Of a stretch of DNA of 52,693 nucleotides, positions 33,725 through 42,644 are shown one piece after another. The translations under genes were made by a program, and so were the position numbers. Under the pieces are notes generated by a model. That model was not told the DNA's origin and did no database searches. It worked only from the letters and a program-made list of their open reading frames with translations. This stretch comes from Pseudomonadota bacterium. GTDB lineage: Bacteria; Myxococcota_A; UBA796; SXON01. The stretch spans positions 1 through 52,693 of the forward strand of contig JAUXTN010000225.1 of assembly GCA_030684355.1 (NCBI GenBank), written 5' to 3'. How positions within the stretch are numbered: position 1 is the first letter of the stretch; every line of letters begins with the position of its first letter.

Positions 33725-34042
33725 TCACTCGCGCGGGCAGTCATCCGGGCAGTTGCAGAAGTGCTCGGCCTCGCCGCAAACGCCATCTCCGCATTCGATG
33801 CACACCATGATGTCGTCCGGCACCGCCTCGACCCCGCACCCCTCCGGAAGGTCGTCGCCCTCGTACGTATCGGCGGGGACCACCATCAAATTGTAGTTGG
33901 TCAGGTCGTCGCAGCACGCCGCGCTCCGGTCGTGGGCACTGTACTCGCCGCCCAGCGTGGTGCAGGCCGTGGTCTGGCACCCGGCACCGAGACCCGGCGC
34001 GAGCACGGCCACCACGAGCGCCAGGCAGCGCCGTGCGCTCAT
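33725..34042 (-). CDS. Small Cys-rich lipoprotein
   Basis: A 105-residue protein. The signal peptide MSARRCLALVVAVLAPG is followed by the lipobox LGAGC. The mature part has about a dozen Cys, ending in CIECGDGVCGEAEHF followed by CNCPDDC. The CGDGVCGxxE...CPxDC pattern is common in Myxococcota Cys-rich extracellular proteins. The start at 34042 removes a non-signal Arg-rich extension. A gene remnant ends 14 bp upstream on the same strand. The function is unknown. Confidence 0.75.
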   Translation of the reverse strand: MSARRCLALVVAVLAPGLGAGCQTTACTTLGGEYSAHDRSAACCDDLTNYNLMVVPADTYEGDDLPEGCGVEAVPDDIMVCIECGDGVCGEAEHFCNCPDDCPRE

Positions 34043-34056
34043 GGGCCGCCCGGTGC

Positions 34057-34218
34057 TCACGGGCAAGTGGTCACGTCCAAGCCTTCGCCGCCAAAGTACA
34101 TGTGCACGTCCCAATTGGTCGAGGTGTGGTCCTCGACACTGTAGCAGCCGGGCTCTGTACCCGCCGTCCGCGGGCCCCTTTCGGCCGGTGTCGCGCGGCC
34201 CGGGGCGGCACCGGACAT
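34057..34218 (-). pseudogene. Possible gene remnant (3' end)
   Basis: The last 30 codons read GCYSVEDHTSTNWDVHMYFG then GEGLDVTTCP and stop. This is balanced, protein-like sequence with codon use similar to the adjoining Cys-rich lipoprotein gene and unlike the antisense noise further upstream. An ATG at 34218 would give a 53-residue protein without recognisable signal. I read it as the tail of a lost gene or as a very small protein, with low certainty. Confidence 0.3.
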
Positions 34219-34263
34219 CGCGCCCCGCTTCGGCGTCGACGCGGCCCCGGGATAGGCGCCCGC

Positions 34264-35421
<1,158 letters not shown>

Positions 35422-35491
35422 AGGGGTTGGCGCGCTGCACACCCCGCCGCATGGCCGGCCGATGTGACACCGGCGCCAGGCGTGGTCGCCG

Positions 35492-37057
35492 TCACGGACC
35501 CACCTTCGTCCGCCACGCGGCGTCGAGCGCCCCGAGGTCCCGCCCCGCCACGGTGTAGCCGTCGAGCGGCGTGGCCAGCCACGCGGCGCGCACCCCCGCG
35601 AGGCTCTGTGTCTCCAGGAGCCACGCCGCGAACGAGGTCGCCGCGGCCACCTCCGCGGGGGTATCGCCCCACGTCGACGCGAGCGCCCCGATGCGCGGCA
35701 CGCCGTCGAGGCCCGGCCGCGTCGCGGCGTCGAGGTCGGCCCCGCTCCCGGCCAGCGCGCGGGGGAGCCCTACGCCCAGGACGGGGTTGCCCGCGGGCCC
35801 CCACGCCCGGGTCAACATCACCGCCACCGGGCACGCCCCCGACCACGTGGAGCCCGCGACGATCCAACACTCCCCCGCCGCCACGTCGTCGCGCCCCCCG
35901 GGGACAGCGCCACGATGGGCCTCATCGGCGTAGACGTAGACCGTCGCCCTGCCGATGGGCGAGATGGAGAGGTTCCCGAGGCCCGCCAGCAGGGCCCACT
36001 CGAGCTGGCCGGCGACGGCGCCGGGATCGCGCACCCGCGCGAGGTCCGCCCTCACCTCGATCGCGCCGCGGGTGGTGGGTTGCCACGCCGAGACGGGGCT
36101 CGGCTCGCCGGTGTCCACGGCCAGGACGAGGTCGTCGACGTTGGCCGCGCCGGGGCGGGAGAGCTCGAACCAGGCCCACGCCCGCGTGGCCCCCTGCGGC
36201 ACCACCGCCGACACCGTGAGCCGCTCCCAATCCCCCGAGGCCTGCTCCTTCGTCCACACGTCGGCCACGGTGACCCCGAGGCCGGGCACCTCGAACGCGA
36301 GGTTCGCCACGAGCACCGCATCCCCGTCGCGGGCGGCTTCCGCGCTCAACACCAGCCGATCGCCGGGCGCCACGTCGAGGCGCTGCGACACGCGCGGCGA
36401 CACCCGGGCCCCCTTGTCCCGCTCCAACCGCATCGAGACGGTGCCGGCCTTCGCGCGCGCGGTGTCGCGGAGGACGCGCGTGCCCGCGGGTTGGTCCACG
36501 ACCCAGGCGACGCCGAGGGCGTGCTCGTCCTCGAAGGAGGCGTCGACCAGCGCCACGGGCGCGCGGGGCAGGGTCACCCCCAGCTCCTCGCGGAGGGTCT
36601 CGACCACCTCCGCGCGCCGCCACCCGAGGGGCCACGCGAGGCCCACGCCCGTGGTGGCGCGCTTGCCGGCGAGCTCCACGCGCACGAGCTCGCCGCCCAT
36701 CACGGTGGCGCGGACCTGTGTCACCTTTCGTGGGTTGGTCCCGAGGTGGTCGGCCAGCCGGAGCATCGCGTACCACTCGGCATCGCTCCACTCCCGCGAA
36801 GTGCGGATCACCGCCTGCCCGTCCCGCACGCGGCGGATCTCCGACGGGGGCAGGGCAAGCAGCAGGTCCAGCGCCGCGCGCGACTCCTGGTCGAGCACCT
36901 GGAAGGTGGTGGCCGGGTCGGTCAGGGCGAGGGCGGCGAGCGCCGCCCGGTCGAGCTGCGAGGCCGCGATCAGGCGGTCGAGCCGCGCGTCGGGGCCCTC
37001 GGACGCGGCCGCGACGGCGGGGAGCAGGCAGGCGAGCGCGAAGGGGGCGAGCGGCAC
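35492..37057 (-). CDS. Secreted protein, possible inactive peptidase-MA relative
   Basis: A 521-residue protein with signal peptide MPLAPFALACLLPAVAAAS. The central part (about 180-330) is a beta-sandwich-like domain of the type that binds carbohydrate (VDASFEDEHALG...VDDLVLAVDTGEPS). The C-terminal 150 residues follow the layout of peptidase-MA-like (gluzincin) domains: a strand ATVYVYADE, then a helix where HExxH would be expected, then SFAAWLLETQ and a terminal LGALDAAWRTKVG. The HExxH position reads PVAVMLTRAW, so no zinc site is visible. The start is GTG at 37057 with GGAG 6 nt upstream, preferred over ATG at 37117, which would bury the signal peptide. Confidence 0.75.
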   Translation of the reverse strand: MPLAPFALACLLPAVAAASEGPDARLDRLIAASQLDRAALAALALTDPATTFQVLDQESRAALDLLLALPPSEIRRVRDGQAVIRTSREWSDAEWYAMLRLADHLGTNPRKVTQVRATVMGGELVRVELAGKRATTGVGLAWPLGWRRAEVVETLREELGVTLPRAPVALVDASFEDEHALGVAWVVDQPAGTRVLRDTARAKAGTVSMRLERDKGARVSPRVSQRLDVAPGDRLVLSAEAARDGDAVLVANLAFEVPGLGVTVADVWTKEQASGDWERLTVSAVVPQGATRAWAWFELSRPGAANVDDLVLAVDTGEPSPVSAWQPTTRGAIEVRADLARVRDPGAVAGQLEWALLAGLGNLSISPIGRATVYVYADEAHRGAVPGGRDDVAAGECWIVAGSTWSGACPVAVMLTRAWGPAGNPVLGVGLPRALAGSGADLDAATRPGLDGVPRIGALASTWGDTPAEVAAATSFAAWLLETQSLAGVRAAWLATPLDGYTVAGRDLGALDAAWRTKVGP

Positions 37058-37234
37058 GCGGATCTCCGGGGGGCGACGTTGTACGCGCGTCGGCAGCGGA
37101 TCTTCGAGCGGCTGCAAAAAGAGCTTGCTCCGCCCGTTGCGCGCGGGCCAGTTCGACGACGTCCCCGTACGGATCTTTGCACAGCCCCAGCGCGCGGTAC
37201 TCGCCCCGCGCGGGCGCAGCCCGCCCGCGAGCCC

Positions 37235-38722
37235 TCAGAGCCCCCGCATCCACTCCGCGTTGATTGTCACGGTGGCCTCGCCGCATGCGACCGTCGCCGT
37301 GCCCCCGCCGTCAAGGATCTCGCGAAGCGTCACACGGCAACTTCCCACCGCGTCGTTCGAGGCGAGGTCCACGTCCTCGAAGAGCAGCCCCACGGTAGGC
37401 GCGTTGCCCTCGATGGGTACGGTGGCGACCCACCCCCATGACGGACTCAGTGAGTCAAACACCTCCGGCAATGGCCAGATCTGCTGGCCGATGGTGATTC
37501 GGCCCGCCATGTCGGGGTCGGTGGGCATGCTGGCCCCGAGTTCGGCGCCGAGGTCGCCGGCGGCGTTGACGTCGATGCCAGTCCCGGACGCGGCGGCACT
37601 TGTGGCAACGAGTTTACCCGTCGCCCTTCCGACCTCGGTGAACGAGGCGTCCCACGTTCGCCCGCCCGCCCGAGTCGGGTTCGGGACCACCGACATCAGC
37701 CGCAGCCGGTACCACCCCGAAGCCGCGGCTTGATCAGCGATCCGTTGCCGCTCGCTGTCCTCCTTCTCGAGCTGGGCAGCCGTGCGTAGCGGCGGAATGG
37801 GGGGAGGTTCGGACAGCCCCTTCTGCGCCAGGGCAGGCATCGGTCGGGTCGCAGCTGGGAATTCGAAGTAGTCACTTGCGGCGACCAGGATGTCACGGCG
37901 CAATTTCTCCAGCGGGCGGGGGTCCACCACGTCGGCGGGCGCCCACGCGCCCTCGCCTTCCTGGGTAATGAACCTGTTCTCTTCGGTTACGCGGAACGTC
38001 ACGCCGTGGGGCGGCTTCGGGCCGAGCGGCGTCACGGTCACGCGAGCGCGCCGTTCCCACGTGGCGCTGAGCTTCTTTCGCTCGTTTTCATCCGAGACCC
38101 TCGCGGTGGTCTCGATGGCCACCCCGCCGGCCACATCCGATACGGTCCATCCGGGGGGAAGCGCGGCGTCCACGTACTGCCGGAGGTCCGCTGGTCCGAG
38201 GTTCATCCGCACGTGTCCGAGCCAGTCCGATTCAAGCGCTGCGAGCCGCTGCGCCAGGCGCTCCTTTACCGCCTGCGTGACGGACTTGGGGGGCGCGACC
38301 GATGCCCAGGCCGGCTCCGGCTTGCCGGCGTGAAAGGTACGCTCCTCGGCAGTGGCCCGCATCGTGACAAGTATCTCTGGCTTCCCCGCCAGTTCAATCG
38401 TGATGCGAGACCGGGTCTGCTTCACCCACTCGCCGTCCTCTTCCGTGCCCGCCTCCACCTCAAGGCGCCAGTCCGTGCCGACCCCATGTCCGGTCACTTC
38501 GGCAACGATGAACGATTCGCTCAGGACGTCGGAGGCAACCGCGAGTGCATCCTCCAGCGCCACGAAGTACCGATCATCCGCTTCGAGATGGTCAACCTGC
38601 CGGGCCAACTGGCGATCGTGCTGCGTGGCCTTCCGCTGGACGAATGCCTCCGGGTTGGGCGCGGCGACAACAGCGTGGGCGTACGCCAACAGTACGATAG
38701 CAAACCCAACTTTCGACCGCAT
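37235..38722 (-). CDS. Secreted protein of unknown function
   Basis: A 495-residue protein. The signal peptide MRSKVGFAIVLLAYAHAVVA is followed by an alpha/beta mature region with a Gln/Asp/Glu-rich helix (about 30-60). The C-terminal region (about 370-495) looks like a C2-like or beta-sandwich domain (TWDASFTEVGRATG, GLLFEDVDLASNDAVG). Base composition is noticeably less GC-rich than its neighbours, which may indicate transfer. The ATG at 38722 has GGAG about 7 nt upstream and a TACCCT box near 38745. It lies 177 bp upstream of the previous secreted gene on the same strand and next to a copy of the 177-bp element. Confidence 0.78.
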   Translation of the reverse strand: MRSKVGFAIVLLAYAHAVVAAPNPEAFVQRKATQHDRQLARQVDHLEADDRYFVALEDALAVASDVLSESFIVAEVTGHGVGTDWRLEVEAGTEEDGEWVKQTRSRITIELAGKPEILVTMRATAEERTFHAGKPEPAWASVAPPKSVTQAVKERLAQRLAALESDWLGHVRMNLGPADLRQYVDAALPPGWTVSDVAGGVAIETTARVSDENERKKLSATWERRARVTVTPLGPKPPHGVTFRVTEENRFITQEGEGAWAPADVVDPRPLEKLRRDILVAASDYFEFPAATRPMPALAQKGLSEPPPIPPLRTAAQLEKEDSERQRIADQAAASGWYRLRLMSVVPNPTRAGGRTWDASFTEVGRATGKLVATSAAASGTGIDVNAAGDLGAELGASMPTDPDMAGRITIGQQIWPLPEVFDSLSPSWGWVATVPIEGNAPTVGLLFEDVDLASNDAVGSCRVTLREILDGGGTATVACGEATVTINAEWMRGL

Positions 38723-39033
38723 GACTGCTCCAAGCGCCGGCGAGGGTAGCACAGAAGCCATCGGCAGGTCCATGGTGGCCCGTCGACGCCACTTCCGCGC
38801 GAGGCGACCGGACGGCGGCGCGGGCCGCCCGGATGGTCGGGCCGAAGGCCACGCCACGATCCACCGCCCGCGCCGGTCGGCCCGCGCGCAGCGGGCCGAC
38901 GGAGGCCGACCGGCCGACCCGGGAGGGCACCGACCCCGGCCGTCCTCGGACGGGGACGCGCCCAACCCAACTGCCAGACGAGTGCGCTACGCCCGGCGCT
39001 GACGCGCGCGGCCTGGCCGGCGCCGTCCCGGAT
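38723..39033. other. Intergenic region holding repeat copy 1
   Basis: A 311-bp gap between two minus-strand genes. It contains the promoter of the secreted-protein gene on its left side and the complete 177-bp element at 38791-38967. Nothing gene-like is seen. Confidence 0.6.
38791..38967. repeat. 177-bp dispersed element, copy 1
   Basis: Near-identical to 42319-42495 over exactly 177 bp. The two copies differ in one 14-bp block (38825-38838) and two single bases. Both contain the inverted repeat CCGTCC-TC-GGACGG near the right end and further GC-rich inverted repeats (GGCCGACGGAGGCCGACCGG). It has no coding content and looks like an intergenic mobile or REP-like element. Confidence 0.85.
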
Positions 39034-40431
39034 TCAAGCGGGGGAAAGCGCGTAGAGCGGCACGGGCGCGCCGTCCTCGGCGTAGTACCCGCCGAGCAGG
39101 TACGGTGCGTCGCCCACGTCGGCCCATCGCCCGCCGAAGGCCCCCGTGCCGCACGGGTCGGACGCCAGGTGCCACGACCGTGCTTCCAGGTCGAGCACGA
39201 CGGTCCCGCGCAGATCGCCGTGCGCGTACGCGAACACCCGCTCGTGCTCGGAGAGCCGTGCGAAGCCCCCGATGCCGTAGGGCGCGGGGAGGATGTCCCA
39301 CGTGCCGACGATGCGCTCGTAGCGGGCAAAGCCGGCGTCGGTGTGCGCCTCGATCCCGCCGACGGCGGGACGCACGGACCAGACGCGGCCGGGCGACGGG
39401 AGGTCGATCGGCGCGGCGGAGTCGAGGTCATAGGCAAGGAGCACGGGCTCGGTGCACCACCCCGTGACGCATGCGCGGTGCGCATAGCCATGCACGTACA
39501 GGGCCCCTTCGGAGACGGCGGCCCCCTCTACGTAGTCGGGCAGCCCCGAGAGCGGGATGGGCTCGGCGGCCCCCGTGTCGAGATCGACCCGGTACGCCGC
39601 CAGGGTTTCTCCCTGTACGAACGCCACGACGTCGCCGTCCGACGCGGCGACGACGACCTGGCCGGGGTGCTCGACGTCCCGCGGGAGCTCGATCCGCGCG
39701 GAGAGTGCGCCCGTCGTCGTGTCAACGCGTACCAGGCCCGTGACGTAGCGATCGAGCTCCAGGACGAACCAATTCACGCCGAGCACGAGCGCGCCGTCGA
39801 GGCCCGCCACGCCGTCGACGTAGAGGTCGGGGTCGAGTGTCACGTCCGTGGCGATGATGCCGATGTCGCGCGGCGTGTCCGAGATCGGCGTCGGCTCGAC
39901 CCCGGTCCAGACCGTTTCGTGGAGGTACCGCGTGGGCGCGGGTACGAGGTCGCGGCTGCACCGCTCCCCGAGCACTTGCGCAAGCACGATGTCAGTTGGC
40001 TCGGCCTCGCAGGCGTCGGCGAATGTCTCCCGCGAACGGGCCTCGTCGGTCGGGTAGAGGTCAGACTTGGGCGTGGCCTCCGTGGGGAAGAGGTCCTCGT
40101 TGGGGGCCGAGTGGTCCTCCTGCGTGTCGAGGGCGTGACAGAGCTCGTGGCGGACGACACGCGCCACCTCGGTTGCCTCGGGCTCGACGAGGATGGGCTC
40201 GCCGGATCCCTGGTAGCGCCCGATCACCGAGGGGTACTCGGGCCACACGTCGGCCCGGACCTGCACCTCCGGGACACACACCCCCGCGCGGCCCGTCCAG
40301 GCCGCGAAGTCCGCGATGCCCTGCGCGATGCCCTCGTACACGGCTGCGTCGCCGACGCCGTCAGGGTCGGTCGTCACGGTCTCGGCGAAGGTCGGGCACG
40401 GCGTGCATGCCGCCAGCAGGGAGAGGAGCAT
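39034..40431 (-). CDS. Lipoprotein with HExxH motif and propeller-like C-terminus
   Basis: A 465-residue lipoprotein. MLLSLLAAC is the signal peptide and lipobox. A zincin-like motif H95-E-L-C-H99 (VVRHELCHALD) is followed by a possible third ligand Glu135 (ETFADACEAEP), so the first 180 residues could be a metallopeptidase-like domain. The remaining 280 residues form repeated blade-like strands (LDGALVLGVNWFVLELD, GALYVHGYAHRACV) typical of a beta-propeller. Several Cys pairs are present (CTPC, CVTGWC). The ATG at 40431 is chosen for the lipobox. Whether the peptidase is active cannot be judged. Confidence 0.78.
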   Translation of the reverse strand: MLLSLLAACTPCPTFAETVTTDPDGVGDAAVYEGIAQGIADFAAWTGRAGVCVPEVQVRADVWPEYPSVIGRYQGSGEPILVEPEATEVARVVRHELCHALDTQEDHSAPNEDLFPTEATPKSDLYPTDEARSRETFADACEAEPTDIVLAQVLGERCSRDLVPAPTRYLHETVWTGVEPTPISDTPRDIGIIATDVTLDPDLYVDGVAGLDGALVLGVNWFVLELDRYVTGLVRVDTTTGALSARIELPRDVEHPGQVVVAASDGDVVAFVQGETLAAYRVDLDTGAAEPIPLSGLPDYVEGAAVSEGALYVHGYAHRACVTGWCTEPVLLAYDLDSAAPIDLPSPGRVWSVRPAVGGIEAHTDAGFARYERIVGTWDILPAPYGIGGFARLSEHERVFAYAHGDLRGTVVLDLEARSWHLASDPCGTGAFGGRWADVGDAPYLLGGYYAEDGAPVPLYALSPA

Positions 40432-40630
40432 TCGGGCACCTACGCGCCTGAATGCCGCATATTCAACTGCGGCGCAGAGGGGGAGGCGGCAGAGGTGGTC
40501 GTTGGGTGGCGGCCGGGGACGCCACCGCGCCGTGGTGCGTGGCGACGCCGGTGGGTGGCGCCCGGCGGTGCGTGTCGCGAGCCCGCGCCGCCGCCTCGAC
40601 ACCCCAGCGCGACACATGTAGAACAGCGCC

Positions 40631-41074
40631 ATGTCGCTCCTCCTCCTCCTCCTCGCGTGCGGCGCCCAACACACTCCCGACGCTCCGGCGCCCGAGGCCC
40701 CTCCCGCGGCGGCCCCTCCCGCGGCGGCCCCCGCGGCGGCCACCGCGCCTGCGGCGTCTTCCGAGGCCCGCGAGCTCACGATCACGCTCGACCCCTCCGA
40801 GATGGCCTACGACGACGACGCCGGAACGGTGAGGTTCTCCCCCGACTCCCGGGTGAAGGCGGCGAGCTACACCCACTACGTGCTCGACCTGAAGAGCCTC
40901 GAAGCGGCGCTCGGCGGGCGTCCGTCCGCGCGCGTCGCGGTCGTGGTGAGCGTCACCGGCGGCACGCCGGAGAAGTGGGTCCCGGCCGACCCGAACGCGC
41001 CTCAGCCCCTCGGCGGCTTCGAGGACATCACCTGGAAGGGGCGCGTGGTGGCGAGGGCGCCCAAAGGCCCCTGA
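40631..41074 (+). CDS. Small lipoprotein with Pro/Ala linker
   Basis: A 147-residue lipoprotein. The signal peptide and lipobox LLLAC (Cys10) precede a Pro/Ala-rich linker (about 15-45) and a compact alpha/beta domain beginning ELTITLDPSEMAYDDDAGTV. A TAGAAC sequence lies 6 nt before the ATG. The family is not recognised. Confidence 0.75.
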   Translation: MSLLLLLLACGAQHTPDAPAPEAPPAAAPPAAAPAAATAPAASSEARELTITLDPSEMAYDDDAGTVRFSPDSRVKAASYTHYVLDLKSLEAALGGRPSARVAVVVSVTGGTPEKWVPADPNAPQPLGGFEDITWKGRVVARAPKGP

Positions 41075-41573
41075 CGCATCGCAAGCGCAGTCCACTCGAA
41101 AGACCGGTCCCTGGGGCGGAGCCCTATCGAAAGACCGAGCCGGCCCTGATCCTGCACCCCGCAGGACTGCGACCCGCGCGCCACCCGCGAGAAACGCGGC
41201 TCGTTCACGCTTGGCCGCTGAGGTAGGGGTCGCGAGATGCATGTGCGCGCGAAGCCCAGTCCGCCGCTGCTCCAAGCGGACGGATTTCCGTCTGAACTCC
41301 CGGGGTAACCGACCATCCTCCGAGTTCGGACGCTATATCCGTCCGAACTCGGAGGGTAACCGACCATCCTCCGAGTTCGGACGCTATATCCGTCCGAACT
41401 CGGAGGGTAACCGACCATCCTCCGAGTTCGGACGCTCTACCGTCTGAACTCGCAGGGTAACTGAACTCCTCGCGGACTCGCTCGCTCGGCGACGCACCGC
41501 CGAATGACCTGGGCCGTGAGCTCGCCATGCGCCGCGGAAGCGGGCGGCGGACGGGCCCGGGGTTGAGAGTCGG
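41075..41573. other. Intergenic region with hairpin array
   Basis: This 499-bp gap carries a direct repeat TCGAAAGACCG (41096-41106 and 41127-41137), the 51-bp tandem array (41288-41461), and a short unique stretch before the toxin-antitoxin operon. No gene is supported. Confidence 0.6.
41288..41461. repeat. 51-bp tandem array of hairpin units
   Basis: Units start at 41288, 41339, 41390 and 41440 (the third is 50 bp and the last is partial). Each complete unit contains a perfect 14-bp inverted repeat TCCGAACTCGGAGG / CCTCCGAGTTCGGA around a 12-nt spacer GTAACCGACCAT, and units are joined by CGCTATATCCG. The first and last units are degenerate at their outer halves. Spacer and stem are both conserved, so it is not a CRISPR. 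Confidence 0.9.
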
Positions 41574-41858
41574 GTGGGTGGCGACGCGCAACCCGACTGC
41601 CTGAAGGCTCACTTCTCGGAGTGCGTGCGAGAAGCCGAGGACGGGACACCCGTGCTCGTCACGCGGCACGGGCGGGCTGTGGTCGCCATCGTGCCGGTCG
41701 AGGACCTGGAGACCCTGGAACGGCTCCGCGCCTCCGGCCCGGCCGGGGGGCTGGCGTCGGTCGCGGGCCGGTTCGAGGACGTGCCCGAGTTCGCGGACGC
41801 GCTCGACGAGATCGCGCATCGTCGCAACCGGAGGCCCCGGCCCGAGTTGGAGGAGTAG
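41574..41858 (+). CDS. Phd/YefM-family antitoxin
   Basis: A 94-residue antitoxin. The segment LKAHFSECVREAEDGTPVLV then TRHGRAVVAIVPVEDLE is the DNA-binding Phd/YefM fold, and the charged C-terminal part (about 60-94) would wrap the toxin. The start is GTG at 41574; the first eight residues before LKAHFSE are unlike the usual Phd N-terminus and might reflect a wrong start or a diverged end. It is followed after 4 bp by the PIN toxin, and the ribosome site of the toxin lies inside its last codons. It should autorepress the operon; the hairpin array lies 112 bp upstream. Confidence 0.85.
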   Translation: MGGDAQPDCLKAHFSECVREAEDGTPVLVTRHGRAVVAIVPVEDLETLERLRASGPAGGLASVAGRFEDVPEFADALDEIAHRRNRRPRPELEE

Positions 41859-41862
41859 CGAC

Positions 41863-42300
41863 GTGGCGTACCTCTTTGACACAGACGCGCTCTCGGAGGT
41901 GATGCGGCGGCAGCCGAACGCGCTCTACCTTGAGTGGCTACGCGGGATCCCCCGCGAGGAGCAATTCACCAGCGCCGTGAGCATTGGGGAGCTGTTCCAG
42001 GGAGCGTACCGGTCGGAGAAGCGGGCGGTGCTGATTGGGCGCATCGAAGAGTGGGTGCTACCGGCGGTGACGGTGCTGCCGTTCGACCTTGGGTCCGCCC
42101 GAGTGTTCGGCGAACTCCAGGCGGACCTGGAGTCGCGGGGCCTCTCACCCGGGGACGCCGACGTCCAGATCGCGGCCACGGCGATTCGGCACGGGCTGGC
42201 GTTGGTGACGGGCAAGCTGCGCCACCACCAGCGGGTGCCAGGGCTTCGCATCGCTACGATGCTGGCGGACGCCCGGCGGGCGAGTCTCGGCAGCGTCTGA
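41863..42300 (+). CDS. vapC: VapC-type PIN-domain toxin
   Basis: A 145-residue PIN-domain ribonuclease toxin. Acidic active-site positions are visible at Asp6/Asp8 (LFDTDAL), Glu43 (IGELFQGAY) and Asp98/Asp100 (SPGDADVQIAATA). The final LVTGKLRHHQRVPGL matches the family's C-terminal LVTxNxxHFxRVPGL motif. The start is GTG at 41863 with GGAGGAG about 7 nt upstream, within the antitoxin's stop region. VapC toxins cleave tRNA or rRNA when released from antitoxin. Copy 2 of the 177-bp element begins 18 bp after its stop. Confidence 0.9.
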   Translation: MAYLFDTDALSEVMRRQPNALYLEWLRGIPREEQFTSAVSIGELFQGAYRSEKRAVLIGRIEEWVLPAVTVLPFDLGSARVFGELQADLESRGLSPGDADVQIAATAIRHGLALVTGKLRHHQRVPGLRIATMLADARRASLGSV

Positions 42301-42318
42301 TCGTCCCCTTGCGACGCG

Positions 42319-42495
42319 ACTTCCGCGCGAGGCGACCGGACGGCGGCGCGGGCGCCTCGCTCCCCCGGGCCGAAGGCCACACCACGATCCACCGCCCGCG
42401 TCGGTCGGCCCGCGCGCAGCGGGCCGACGGAGGCCGACCGGCCGACCCGGGAGGGCACCGACCCCGGCCGTCCTCGGACGGGGACGCGCCCAACC
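42319..42495. repeat. 177-bp dispersed element, copy 2
   Basis: The second copy of the element at 38791-38967, in the same orientation and of the same length. It differs in one 14-bp block (42353-42366) and two other bases. The two copies are 3.5 kb apart and flank the HExxH lipoprotein, small lipoprotein, hairpin array and toxin-antitoxin genes. Confidence 0.85.
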
Positions 42496-42589
42496 GAACG
42501 AACGCACTACGCTCGCGGGCCGGGAGGCGCGCATCACGAACCTCGACGCCCAGCTCGCGGTGGCAATCGACCCGTGGTGGGGGTGCTGA

Positions 42590-42612
42590 CCGGGGCCCGC
42601 TGCGAGCCCCGG
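42590..42612 (-). terminator. Hairpin after the SDR gene
   Basis: A perfect 7-bp stem CCGGGGC/GCCCCGG with a 9-nt loop lies 33 bp beyond the SDR stop on the transcribed side. A second stem GCTAGCC/GGCTAGC with a 4-nt loop (42632-42649) overlaps the SDR stop codon itself. Neither has a clear T-tract. Confidence 0.4.
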
Positions 42613-42644
42613 CCCTGTGTCAACCGGCCGAGCTAGCCGCCTGG

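Larger units (their letters stand above)
42301..42644. other. Intergenic region with repeat copy 2 and terminator hairpins
   Basis: This 344-bp gap between the toxin and a convergent SDR contains the 177-bp element (42319-42495), a short protein-like frame ending in a TGA near 42589 (LDAQLAVAIDPWWGC) that may be a gene tail, and terminator-like hairpins at 42590-42612 and 42632-42649. Confidence 0.55.

Noticed and set aside
41288..41461. CRISPR array
   Set aside because: Repeat and would-be spacer are both identical between units, there are only about three and a half units, and no cas gene is present.
42500..42589. A short plus-strand gene ending LDAQLAVAIDPWWGC
   Set aside because: There is no start codon or ribosome site, and its 5' side runs into the 177-bp element. 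At most it is a fragment, so I did not list it as a gene.
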